This document shows positions 1 to 11,093 of a stretch of DNA of 64,000 bases, one piece after another. Position 1 is the first letter of the stretch; each line of letters begins with the position of its first letter. The position numbers were made by a program, and so were the translations under genes. This stretch comes from Streptococcus halotolerans. GTDB taxonomy: Bacteria > Bacillota > Bacilli > Lactobacillales > Streptococcaceae. The notes under the pieces were generated by a model that was given only the letters and a program-made list of their open reading frames with translations, searched no databases and was not told the origin of the DNA. The stretch lies in the NCBI RefSeq assembly GCF_001598035.1, contig NZ_CP014835.1, forward strand, positions 310,001 to 374,000. The letters run 5' to 3'.

Positions 1-507
1 CAAGTAGATCAGCTCGTTCAATCTGGCTTTGAGCAAGACTTCAAAGTGTCTCCCTTCTTCTGTGGCTAATTGAAACAAATCAAAAAGGATCCGTTTAATT
101 TCATTGTAGCCCTCCATGTGGGGTTGAATCCGCTGGACGAACTTGTAGGTGGAGTTTTGCAAAGGTTGGAGATAGCGTATGCTCACCTGATCGACAATGG
201 AGTAGCCAATCATGTCCAAGTGGAAGAGGAAAGTATCAGTGACGTGTTCTTGATGATCGATAGGATGGATAGAGTGCATGCCGTTTGGACGAATGAGGAT
301 AATATCACCAGCAGTACTGTTGAAAAAATCGTAATCAATATGATAACGAGCGCTACCTTCATAGACATAGTTGATCTCTAACTCAGGATGCCAATGAAAA
401 AGGGTATCTGGTCGCCCATTCCTAACTTCTGTGTGATAAAAGTGATAAGGCAATAAGTGGTTATCGTAATCGATATCAAGACGAAAATCTTCTTTTTGTT
501 TGTTCAC
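1..507 (-). CDS. AraC-family transcriptional regulator, N-terminal part (cut by window edge)
   Basis: 169 codons are open on the minus strand from a GTG at 507 to the window edge. A good Shine-Dalgarno (AAAGGAGA) lies six bases before the GTG. The visible part is the ligand-sensing cupin of an AraC/XylS regulator: HWHPELEINYVYEG followed by AGDIILIRPNGMHSI is the metal-free jelly-roll pattern typical of Firmicute sugar-responsive members. The DNA-binding helix-turn-helix pair should lie beyond the edge and cannot be seen. The gene is divergent from the GH1 gene at 653, with a 21-bp direct repeat between them, the usual kind of target for this family. It is therefore the obvious candidate regulator of the repeat-bearing promoters in this island (inference). 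The longer plus-strand reading frame at 70-381 is its shadow. Confidence 0.85.
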   Translation of the reverse strand, partial: MNKQKEDFRLDIDYDNHLLPYHFYHTEVRNGRPDTLFHWHPELEINYVYEGSARYHIDYDFFNSTAGDIILIRPNGMHSIHPIDHQEHVTDTFLFHLDMIGYSIVDQVSIRYLQPLQNSTYKFVQRIQPHMEGYNEIKRILFDLFQLATEEGRHFEVLLKARLNELIYL

Positions 508-532
508 GCGTACTCTCCTTTTATTCCTTTCT

Positions 533-560
533 ATTTTAGCATAAGTGATAAGATTATCAA
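533..560 (-). promoter_or_regulatory. Promoter of the AraC-family gene
   Basis: On the minus strand an extended -10 (TGC-TAAAAT, 541-533) follows TTGATA (560-555) with a 16-bp spacer, about 25 bp before the regulator's ribosome site. Its -35 overlaps the distal box (557-568) of the direct repeat serving the divergent glucosidase. Binding there could autorepress the regulator, as in the classical AraC arrangement (inference). Confidence 0.5.
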
Positions 561-620
561 AGGATAGTATCAGTATTTCAAAGGATAGTGTTAGCTGTTA
601 AACAGATGTCTTTATATAAT
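557..620 (+). promoter_or_regulatory. Promoter P1: 21-bp-period direct repeat plus -10
   Basis: Two identical boxes TCAAAGGATAGT lie at 557-568 and 578-589 (period 21 bp). A perfect TATAAT lies at 615-620, 37 bp after the start of the second box. No good -35 is visible, as expected for an activator-dependent promoter. It drives the GH1 gene at 653. It is the best-conserved of six such promoters in the window and lies beside the AraC-type gene. Confidence 0.75.
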
Positions 621-634
621 AACATTATCATTAA

Positions 635-2089
<1,455 letters not shown>

Positions 2090-2097
2090 TTCTTCCA

Positions 2098-2136
2098 AAA
2101 AACTCTCTAGCTTCTCTCCAGACTAGAGAGTTTTTA
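2098..2136 (+). terminator. Intrinsic terminator after GH1 copy 1
   Basis: A ten-base stem (AACTCTCTAG, 2101-2110, with CTAGAGAGTT, 2123-2132) and a T run, nine bases after the stop codon. Confidence 0.85.
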
Positions 2137-2278
2137 GCTAATCAGAATTATGTTACAATGAAGTAAGCGTTTTATGAAATAGCTATATTTTTTGATGATA
2201 AATGCTATGTTTATTGTCAAGTCATCGTCATTTAACGATCGACAAAGTGACCTTTGCGTCTTAATTAGGAAGGATCTT

Positions 2279-3292
2279 ATGATTACAACAGGATTTATAG
2301 GAAATGGCAAATCAACTAACCGCTATCACATGCCTTTTATCTTAAAAACAGGCAAATTTAAGGTTAAAACCATTTATAACCGCTCCCTCAAAGAAGATTG
2401 GGCAAAGGTTGAAGGAGCAGTCTACACTACTGATTTGGACCAGCTGTTACATGACCCCGAAATTGAACTCGTTGTGGTAACAACGCCTTTGTCTAATCAT
2501 TATGAGTCTGCCAAAAAAGCACTCTTGGCTGGTAAACATGTTCTTTTGGAGAAACCATTTACAAGAACTCTTTCAGAAGCTAAAGAATTATTTGAGCTTG
2601 CGCGTGAGAAGGGGCTTATGCTTCAGGGGTATCATAATCGTCGCTTTGATGCCGATTTTTTAACCACTCAAAAGGTTATCCAATCACAGAAATTGGGGAA
2701 ACTTCAGGAACTTGAGATGCATTATGATTATTTTCGTCCAGAAGTGCCCGAGAGTGTGACCGAATTTTCAATTGATACCAGCTTTTTGTATAACCATGGC
2801 TGTCATACTTTGGATCAAGTGATTTCCTATTTTGGAAAACCTGATCATGTTCATTTTGATTTGCGCCAGCTTTTAGGGGAAGGGCGTATGAATGATTATT
2901 TTGACATCGATCTGACCTATGGGGAACTTAAGGTTTCGGTCAAGTCCTCTTATTTCCGATTGAAAGAACGCCCTAGTTTTGTGGTTTATGGCGATAAAGG
3001 GGTCTTTATCAAAGCAAGCAAAGATCGCCAAGAAGAAGATTTGAAGAAATTCTATCTCCCTGAGCATGCTGATTTTGGTTTGGATCGCCCTCAAGATTAT
3101 GGAATCCTTTCTTATATGGAAGGCGGACAATTCCACGAAGAAAAAGTGGTGTCAGAGGTCGGTGATTACAGCCTTTTCTATGATGCTCTCTACGATACTT
3201 TGAAACATGGGGCTGAACCACTAGTCAAAGAAGAGCAGACCTTACTGTTGATGTCCTTGTTAGAAGAAGGCATCGCAACGCTACAAAAATAA
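2279..3292 (+). CDS. Gfo/Idh/MocA-family oxidoreductase
   Basis: The family uses NAD(P) to oxidise or reduce sugars and cyclitols. The N-terminal Rossmann fold starts GFIGNGKSTNRYHMP. The strand-end motif LLEKPF follows near residue 98, with a C-terminal alpha/beta substrate domain. I place the start at ATG 2279 because AGGAAGGA lies five bases before it; the in-frame ATG 29 codons upstream has no ribosome site and adds a tail that does not look like family sequence. That gives 337 residues, usual for the family. A TGT-TACAAT extended -10 at 2151-2159 is a likely promoter. It is followed ten bases on by a HAD phosphatase, forming a two-gene unit inside the beta-glucoside island. The substrate is unknown; a role in processing an unusual sugar or aglycone phosphate is inference. 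Confidence 0.85.
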   Translation: MITTGFIGNGKSTNRYHMPFILKTGKFKVKTIYNRSLKEDWAKVEGAVYTTDLDQLLHDPEIELVVVTTPLSNHYESAKKALLAGKHVLLEKPFTRTLSEAKELFELAREKGLMLQGYHNRRFDADFLTTQKVIQSQKLGKLQELEMHYDYFRPEVPESVTEFSIDTSFLYNHGCHTLDQVISYFGKPDHVHFDLRQLLGEGRMNDYFDIDLTYGELKVSVKSSYFRLKERPSFVVYGDKGVFIKASKDRQEEDLKKFYLPEHADFGLDRPQDYGILSYMEGGQFHEEKVVSEVGDYSLFYDALYDTLKHGAEPLVKEEQTLLLMSLLEEGIATLQK

Positions 3293-3302
3293 AGGAGTTT
3301 CA

Positions 3303-4115
3303 ATGATTAAATTAATCGCAACAGACATGGATGGTAGTTTTCTGAGAGATGACAAAAACTATGATGTACCGAGATTTGAGAGACTTTTAAAGCGTCTAAA
3401 GGCTCATGATATTAAGTTTGTGGTGGCTAGCGGAAACCAATACCGTCAATTGACAATGAAGTTTCCTAATGATTATAAAGACCTGACCTTCATTGCGGAA
3501 AATGGTAGTCATATTGTATCAAAGGAAAAGATTATAGCCCAACACTTTCAATCTGGTGAAGAGATTGAAGCCTTAATACGATACATTGACAAAATATTTC
3601 CAGAAGCTGCTATTTGCCTGACAGGGGAAAAAGCTGGTTATTTATTAGAGACGACTAGTGATCAGATTAAGGAGTTTTTGAAGCTTCATTTACCGGTGAT
3701 GGTAGAGGTGGAACATTTGCTACCACTTCCTGAAGATCATTTTTATAAAACGGTAGTAGTCGTTCCAGATGGTAATAGTGAACCAGTCATAAGAGCTGTT
3801 TCTAAGGATTTGGCTGATTTATCATTGGTGCCTGTCGCTAGCGGTTATGGCAGTATTGATTTGATCACAAAAGGCATGCACAAAGCTTGGGGACTAGAGC
3901 AGCTGATGACGATGTGGGGGATTAGCGCTGATGAAGTGATGGCCTTTGGCGATAATTCTAATGATATGGAAATGTTAAGATTAGTTGGAGAGTCATACGC
4001 TATGGCAAATGCTAGTGATGCTGTTAAGGCATCAGCCAAGTATCAGGCCAAGTCTAACGAAGAAGACGGTGTGCTAGATGTTATCGAAGCTTATCTGGAC
4101 ACTTTAGACGCTTAA
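3303..4115 (+). CDS. Cof-type HAD-IIB phosphatase (copy 1)
   Basis: A 270-residue haloacid-dehalogenase hydrolase of the Cof/YidA type, which dephosphorylates small sugar phosphates in the cytoplasm. Motif I is ATDMDGSF (nucleophile Asp near residue 8, acid Asp two on). The C2 cap lies in the middle. The motif III lysine is in TKGMHKAWGL and motif IV is FGDNSNDMEML. AAAGGAG precedes the ATG. It follows the Gfo/Idh gene by ten bases and ends at a terminator. It is one of three Cof-type genes in the island, which suggests that phosphorylated by-products of beta-glucoside uptake are being trimmed (inference). Confidence 0.9.
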   Translation: MIKLIATDMDGSFLRDDKNYDVPRFERLLKRLKAHDIKFVVASGNQYRQLTMKFPNDYKDLTFIAENGSHIVSKEKIIAQHFQSGEEIEALIRYIDKIFPEAAICLTGEKAGYLLETTSDQIKEFLKLHLPVMVEVEHLLPLPEDHFYKTVVVVPDGNSEPVIRAVSKDLADLSLVPVASGYGSIDLITKGMHKAWGLEQLMTMWGISADEVMAFGDNSNDMEMLRLVGESYAMANASDAVKASAKYQAKSNEEDGVLDVIEAYLDTLDA

Positions 4116-4138
4116 TTGAGCTGTTATACCACTAAGAT

Positions 4139-4182
4139 GAGAATTCTAGACGACTACTTAAAGCCGTCTAGGATTCTTTTTT
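4139..4182 (+). terminator. Intrinsic terminator after HAD copy 1
   Basis: Arms 4141-4152 and 4165-4176 form a 12-base stem with one wobble pair, followed by a T6 run. Confidence 0.8.
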
Positions 4183-4644
4183 AGACTGATTATGAGAATG
4201 GTACCTGTTGACTAGTAGCCACGCAGAAGGTTCCTAGTCGTCTACATACCCGGCCTCAATCTTAGTTGTGATAGAGTCTTCCAATCAACCAAGTTTTTTG
4301 AACTTGGACAATCAAAATCAGACATTGAAGACGTGCTTGAAGGTCAGTCTTATCTGCCTAGGTATCACCTCGATTGGGTTACTTTTGATTGAGAAACAGG
4401 GACTAACAGTACGATTAGACTAGCCCAAACGCATGATGAAAAGGCGATTTTCGGAAAAACGATTTTTGAGTTTAACTGCCACTTTTAGGTGAAAAAGTCT
4501 TGTAATACCCCTGAAAATGAGGAATGATTCATGCTATTGCGCCAATTTTATGGAAATATTTTAATCAATGCGACCATCTAATCTAGAAAACAGTTACAGT
4601 CCTTTTTGTGATGCGTATGACGTGCGCTCAGACTTTCTTAAATA
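4183..4644 (+). other. Gene-free stretch
   Basis: No open frame with a ribosome site or recognisable protein was found on either strand. One seven-base perfect hairpin (CCAAGTT, 4289-4295, with AACTTGG, 4301-4307) is present without a T run. The stretch may be decayed coding sequence, but no parent gene is recognisable. Confidence 0.4.
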
Positions 4645-4708
4645 TCATAAGATAGTATCATTTTTTCATGCAATGCTATCAGAAATTATCTACTGATTGC
4701 GCTACAAT
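4645..4708 (+). promoter_or_regulatory. Promoter P2: direct repeat plus -10
   Basis: Box 1 TCATAAGATAGT (4645-4656) and the more diverged box 2 TCATGCAATGCT (4666-4677) are 21 bp apart. The -10 TACAAT starts at 4703, again 37 bp after box 2 begins. It precedes GH1 copy 2. Confidence 0.65.
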
Positions 4709-4716
4709 ATAGCTAA

Positions 4717-6222
<1,506 letters not shown>

Positions 6223-6227
6223 ATCCT

Positions 6228-6261
6228 AAAATCACGGTTGTTTGAGCAGCCGTGATTTTGA
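6228..6261 (+). terminator. Hairpin between GH1 copy 2 and the ROK gene
   Basis: AAATCACGG (6229-6237) pairs with CCGTGATTT (6250-6258), followed by only a short T run. It could be a leaky terminator that lowers expression of the kinase gene relative to the glucosidase. Confidence 0.6.
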
Positions 6262-6286
6262 ACTGTTAACAAAGGAGAGAAAGAAT

Positions 6287-7195
6287 ATGTCATTTCTAGC
6301 TATTGATTTGGGTGGAACCCAGTTTAAATCAGCCTTGATTTCAGAAGAGTTTCAACTCGAAAAATCGTTTGAACCCAGACCCTCCGCACGCCATTTAAAG
6401 GAGTTTCAAGAACTCTTACAGGACATGATTCAGCCACATTTGGCTACTATTAAAGGGATTGCCATTTCCTGTCCGGGTACTATCGATCCCATAACAGGAA
6501 CGGTTTATAAAGGGGGGATGTTACAGTATTTAGATGGATTTTCATTGAAAGCTTTCCTAGAGCAATCCTATGAAAAACCAGCAGCTGTTCTTAATGATGG
6601 CAAGGCAGCTGTCTTAGCCGAATTAGCTTCTGGAAATTTAAAAGGGGTTACGAATGGTTTAGCCATGATTGTAGGAACAGGTCTTGGTGGGGGAATTATC
6701 ATCAATGAACAACTTTATCAAGGGTCACATTTTCAAGCTGGGGAATTAACCTTTGCTCTGCCGCAAGACAAGATGTCGCCGTTATCAGCAGCAGATTTGG
6801 CAGGCGGCGCATTATCTGCGGTTAATTTCATTACAACATGCGCTAAAGCACTTGGTTTACCAGATGAACAGGATGGTAGAGCGGTATTTGAAGCCATTAA
6901 GGGTAAGGATGAGCGTGTCTATCCTGGCTTTCAACGTTATTGTCGCCACTTTGCCCTTCAAATCAACAATCTACAAAGTATTTTGGATGTGGAACGAGTG
7001 ATTATTGGTGGTGGCATTTCTGCTCAAACGATCTTAATTGACGAAGTCAACCGTCAGTTGGACCAGCTAGAAACCGAAGAAGGCTGGGTTTTCAAAGTGG
7101 TAAAAAGACCACAGGTCATGGCCTGTTTCTACCACAATTCAGCCAATTTGATTGGTGCAGCCTACTATTTGGGGCAAAGCCTATCAAAAGATTAA
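6287..7195 (+). CDS. ROK-family sugar kinase
   Basis: ROK kinases phosphorylate glucose, other hexoses or beta-glucosides using ATP. The ASKHA phosphate-1 motif AIDLGGTQFKSALI opens the protein, and GTGLGGGIIIN lies near residue 130. The usual ROK zinc motif CxCGxxGC expected after AGEL is absent; the region reads ALPQDKMSPLSAADL. Zinc-less ROK members occur among glucoside kinases, so function may be retained. The start is ATG 6287, which has AAAGGAGAG about eight bases upstream; the longer frame from 6242 has no ribosome site. Length is 302 residues. In this setting it probably returns non-phosphorylated glucose or a beta-glucoside to the 6-phosphate pool (inference). Confidence 0.85.
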   Translation: MSFLAIDLGGTQFKSALISEEFQLEKSFEPRPSARHLKEFQELLQDMIQPHLATIKGIAISCPGTIDPITGTVYKGGMLQYLDGFSLKAFLEQSYEKPAAVLNDGKAAVLAELASGNLKGVTNGLAMIVGTGLGGGIIINEQLYQGSHFQAGELTFALPQDKMSPLSAADLAGGALSAVNFITTCAKALGLPDEQDGRAVFEAIKGKDERVYPGFQRYCRHFALQINNLQSILDVERVIIGGGISAQTILIDEVNRQLDQLETEEGWVFKVVKRPQVMACFYHNSANLIGAAYYLGQSLSKD

Positions 7196-7620
7196 ACTAG
7201 TTTTTGGTGACGAAAGGCATAATGGCATTACCCAACCAGTGTTCAACTTTTCAGCTCTTTAAAAAGAAAGTTCTTGTTAACCTGAAAAAACTGAGCTAAA
7301 GAAGGAATTAAGAGTTATAGGACAGTCCTAAGTCCTAAATAGAAGGTAAAGCTAAGCTTGCGTTGACTGGCTGGAGAATAATCGTAACAAGATCTAGTTG
7401 ACGTGTAATAAAAAAATAAAAAGAGTATGGAGCAAAAGTTGATAACTTACAACGGTTGATTTTGCAATTTCAGTTTGGATTGATGATGATAAAACCACCG
7501 AAGGCGGATTCCTTAAGCGTAACCACTTGAAAAAATGAAACAAGCTAATGCGAAAGATTAGAGGCTTTATGACAGTTTCTTAGCCTAACATTTCCGTAGT
7601 CACTAAGGAAATTTGTAATA
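7196..7620 (+). other. Gene-free stretch
   Basis: About 420 bases between the ROK kinase and GH1 copy 3 with no convincing frame on either strand, no strong terminator and no copy of the 21-bp-period repeat. The only clear signals are the cre and -10 that follow. Confidence 0.4.
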
Positions 7621-9120
<1,500 letters not shown>

Positions 9121-9366
9121 TAAGACATCGCATTATGATAACTGTGTAAATGCTTGTTTAACAAGGTCTGACTTGATTTTTTACCTTAGTTGAGAATGAT
9201 GTTAATGATGCAGAACCAAAAGACTTCATCATAGCAGCATTTGATTGAAAATCAGGACAAGTCTTTGTTACCTCAAGAAGAATAGTATCCTTTATTAGAA
9301 AAAAGTGATAAGTAAACAAGAGTTGAAAGCAACTCTTGTTTTTTTGAAAAATGCTTCAAAAAAACG
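9121..9366 (+). other. Gene-free stretch after GH1 copy 3
   Basis: No gene is seen. A hairpin near 9320-9345 (AAGAGTTG with CAACTCTT, then a run of Ts) is a likely terminator. An isolated ATAGTATC at 9283-9290 resembles the box core but has no partner and no -10 at the expected distance. Confidence 0.45.
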
Positions 9367-9405
9367 AAGGAAACGCTTGCACAAGTGATTTTTTAAGAGT
9401 AGAAT
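9367..9405 (+). promoter_or_regulatory. Promoter with cre-like site before the small-protein trio
   Basis: AAGGAAACGCTTGCA (9367-9381) fits the cre consensus with one mismatch and overlaps a TTGCAC -35 (9377-9382). TAGAAT follows at 9400-9405 after a 17-bp spacer. It implies that the three small membrane proteins are under carbon catabolite control like the PTS next door. Confidence 0.65.
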
Positions 9406-9541
9406 ATAGTTAATTTATGTCATAGAAAGTGTGAAACGTATGTTATACGTGCCTTTGTTTTTAAGATTTAATTTATTTAAACCACCGAGAGAAACTCTTT
9501 CGTAAATTGATGTCTAATAACTAAAAAGAAAGAGGCTAAAA

Positions 9542-9868
9542 ATGGAAGTATTATTTGGACTTATTGTTATTGTTGGCTTTATGTATTTTTTCTGTAGAAT
9601 TGTGATTGGAGCCAGAAAGAATCTAATTGCACCTAGCTACGGAGAAAACAAGAAGTATACGACTTACTTTATTAATTTTAAAAATACTACTAGACCAGAT
9701 TTAAGAACAAGTGATCGTTTCAATGAGGTGGCGAAAGTTAAATTTGATACAGAAGATGGCTATAGCGTAGCCTCCTCCATTAATGATCGTAAATTGAGAG
9801 ATTTAGTTATGGCTGAATTTAACTTAAAACCTAGTCAAGTTATTGTGACTTATAGGCAGGTTGTTTAA
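9542..9868 (+). CDS. Small one-TM protein, paralogue 1 of 3
   Basis: Function not recognised. The 108-residue protein has one N-terminal membrane helix (about residues 3-22), then a short basic stretch and a soluble domain of about 75 residues. That domain shares a pattern with the next two genes: a Y-x-I/V-x-F strand near its start, then a D-R/H-x-L segment, E-F-N-L and a Q-V-I-V-T end. The membrane helix comes first, so the domain most likely faces the cytoplasm or the cell surface as a signal-anchor protein. It lies downstream of a cre-bearing promoter and heads a three-gene unit between a glucosidase and the cellobiose-type PTS. No catalytic motif is visible. Confidence 0.7.
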   Translation: MEVLFGLIVIVGFMYFFCRIVIGARKNLIAPSYGENKKYTTYFINFKNTTRPDLRTSDRFNEVAKVKFDTEDGYSVASSINDRKLRDLVMAEFNLKPSQVIVTYRQVV

Positions 9869-9882
9869 AAGGTGTTTATGTT

Positions 9883-10206
9883 ATGATTGTTACTTTTATT
9901 TCTGCTCTATTTGCGATGCTTTTTTTTGTAATTCTTTTAATTTGGGTGAACCATAAGCTTAAAGAAAAACAAACAGAAAATCACTATGCTGTTTATCGTA
10001 TCCAATTTAAAGATAGTGCTGATAAAGTGACGATTACTCAAAGTGCAGACATTTTATCTCACGTGACAGTCGCCATTGAAGATGATTATGGTTATGTTGC
10101 TCATAGTGATATTGATGATCATCATTTGAAAAGTTTAATGCTGCAAGAATTTAATCTCAAACCATCACAGTTTATTGTGACATCAAGACAATTTATGAAT
10201 TTCTAG
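9883..10206 (+). CDS. Small one-TM protein, paralogue 2 of 3
   Basis: A 107-residue protein with an N-terminal helix (about residues 3-24), then YAVYRIQFKD and, near the end, DIDDHHLKSL, EFNLKPSQFIVT. Its last 35 residues match paralogue 1 closely (EFNLKPSQ is identical), so this is a tandem duplication. AAGGTG before the ATG serves as ribosome site, 14 bases after the preceding stop. No domain I can name. Confidence 0.7.
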   Translation: MIVTFISALFAMLFFVILLIWVNHKLKEKQTENHYAVYRIQFKDSADKVTITQSADILSHVTVAIEDDYGYVAHSDIDDHHLKSLMLQEFNLKPSQFIVTSRQFMNF

Positions 10207-10221
10207 AGGGAGGTATGTTGA

Positions 10222-10518
10222 GTGGTAGTGGTATTTGTATATATCATTGGAATTCTACTGCTATTATATATTTTCTATCTCTCCTTTAAGTTTATGGTTT
10301 TTGTTAATAGAAACTGCGGTTATAATTACTTGGTTCGTTTTTATAAAATAGAAGACATTCCATATTTAAAAGCTAATAAACGGTTTTATCGGAAATTTAG
10401 AGTAGTATCACATTCTTCAAAAGGTGTTTATACTATTCAATCCAAATGGAGTGATCGAGAGTTAAAAGAAAATATTATAAAAGAATACAAACTTGATAAT
10501 AATCAAGTAACGGTATAA
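10222..10518 (+). CDS. Small one-TM protein, paralogue 3 of 3
   Basis: A 98-residue protein with a hydrophobic N-terminus (about residues 1-25), then YNYLVRFYK and a C-terminal SDRELKENIIKEYKLDNNQVTV that keeps the trio's D-R-x-L / E-Y/F-x-L / Q-V pattern with lower identity. The start is GTG 10222, eight bases after AGGGAGG; the ATG at 10215 is out of frame. It is the most diverged member, and the soluble domain ends a few residues earlier than in its neighbours. Function unknown. Confidence 0.65.
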   Translation: MVVVFVYIIGILLLLYIFYLSFKFMVFVNRNCGYNYLVRFYKIEDIPYLKANKRFYRKFRVVSHSSKGVYTIQSKWSDRELKENIIKEYKLDNNQVTV

Positions 10519-10628
10519 TCTCTACAGATCTCAGGACCATTGGGAATGGTTTAACAAAATGGAAAATCAGCTCAAATGAGCTGATTGTTCCTATTTTGAT
10601 TAGATAAGGAAATTCTAAAAATTAAATA

Positions 10629-10666
10629 GAGACTTTTTCCGCAATGCTAAGGAAAAAGTCTCTTTT
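10629..10666 (+). terminator. Intrinsic terminator before the PTS operon
   Basis: A perfect 12-base stem (GAGACTTTTTCC, 10629-10640, with GGAAAAAGTCTC, 10651-10662) and TTTT. Its end touches the -35 of the PTS promoter. A weaker hairpin at 10565-10586 precedes it. Confidence 0.8.
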
Positions 10667-10693
10667 GATGTTGTAAACGATTTCAATTATACT
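10665..10693 (+). promoter_or_regulatory. PTS operon promoter with cre in the spacer
   Basis: TTGATG (10665-10670) and TATACT (10688-10693) are separated by 17 bp. TTGTAAACGATTTCA, a full match to the cre consensus, occupies 10671-10685, almost exactly the spacer. CcpA bound there would exclude RNA polymerase, so the PTS should be strongly glucose-repressed. Confidence 0.85.
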
Positions 10694-10735
10694 TTAACCA
10701 TAAGATAAATAAAAAAATACTTGGAGGTTATCTTT

Positions 10736-11050
10736 ATGACTAAAGCTTTGATTATCTGTGCTGGAGGTATGTCATCTTCACTCATTGCTAAAAAAACACA
10801 AACACTTTTGGCAGAACAAGGGCATGATATTGAAATGAATGCTGTGGGTGTACCAGAAGGTGGTAAGAAAATCAATTCAGCTGAATATGATTTATATCTC
10901 ATTAGTCCGCAAACTAAAATGCATTACAAACAATTTGAAGAAGCTGCTAAAAAAGTTGGCAAACCAATCGTTCAAATCCCACCTCAAGCTTATATTCCAA
11001 TTCCAATGGGAATTGAAAAAATGGCAAAATTGGTTTTGGACAACATCTAA
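10736..11050 (+). CDS. celB: PTS lactose/cellobiose-family EIIB
   Basis: A 104-residue cytoplasmic EIIB subunit that takes phosphate from EIIA on a cysteine and passes it to the sugar bound by EIIC. The phospho-Cys loop ICAGGMSSSLIAKK sits at residues 7-20 (Cys8). The start is ATG 10736 with TTGGAGG upstream; the TTG at 10721 lies in the ribosome site itself. It is first gene of the order IIB - regulator - IIA - small membrane protein - IIC, the same order as the streptococcal cel locus. I use S. mutans-style names; other species letter the subunits differently. Confidence 0.9.
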   Translation: MTKALIICAGGMSSSLIAKKTQTLLAEQGHDIEMNAVGVPEGGKKINSAEYDLYLISPQTKMHYKQFEEAAKKVGKPIVQIPPQAYIPIPMGIEKMAKLVLDNI

Positions 11051-11093
11051 ATCCTTGATATAATAGAGTGACTATTTAATTTAGGAGGATGAT

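Noticed and set aside
70-381. 103-codon plus-strand frame at the left edge
   Set aside because: It is antisense to the AraC-type cupin, which has a good ribosome site and recognisable motifs; the plus frame has neither.
9276-9340. Possible seventh direct-repeat promoter (ATAGTATC at 9283-9290)
   Set aside because: Box 2 is not recognisable 21 bp on and no -10 occurs at the 37-bp position; there is also no gene at a fitting distance.
10554-10590. Hairpin AATCAGCTCA/TGAGCTGATT as main terminator of the small-protein trio
   Set aside because: The loop is only two bases and there is no T run; the 12-base hairpin at 10629-10662 is the better terminator.
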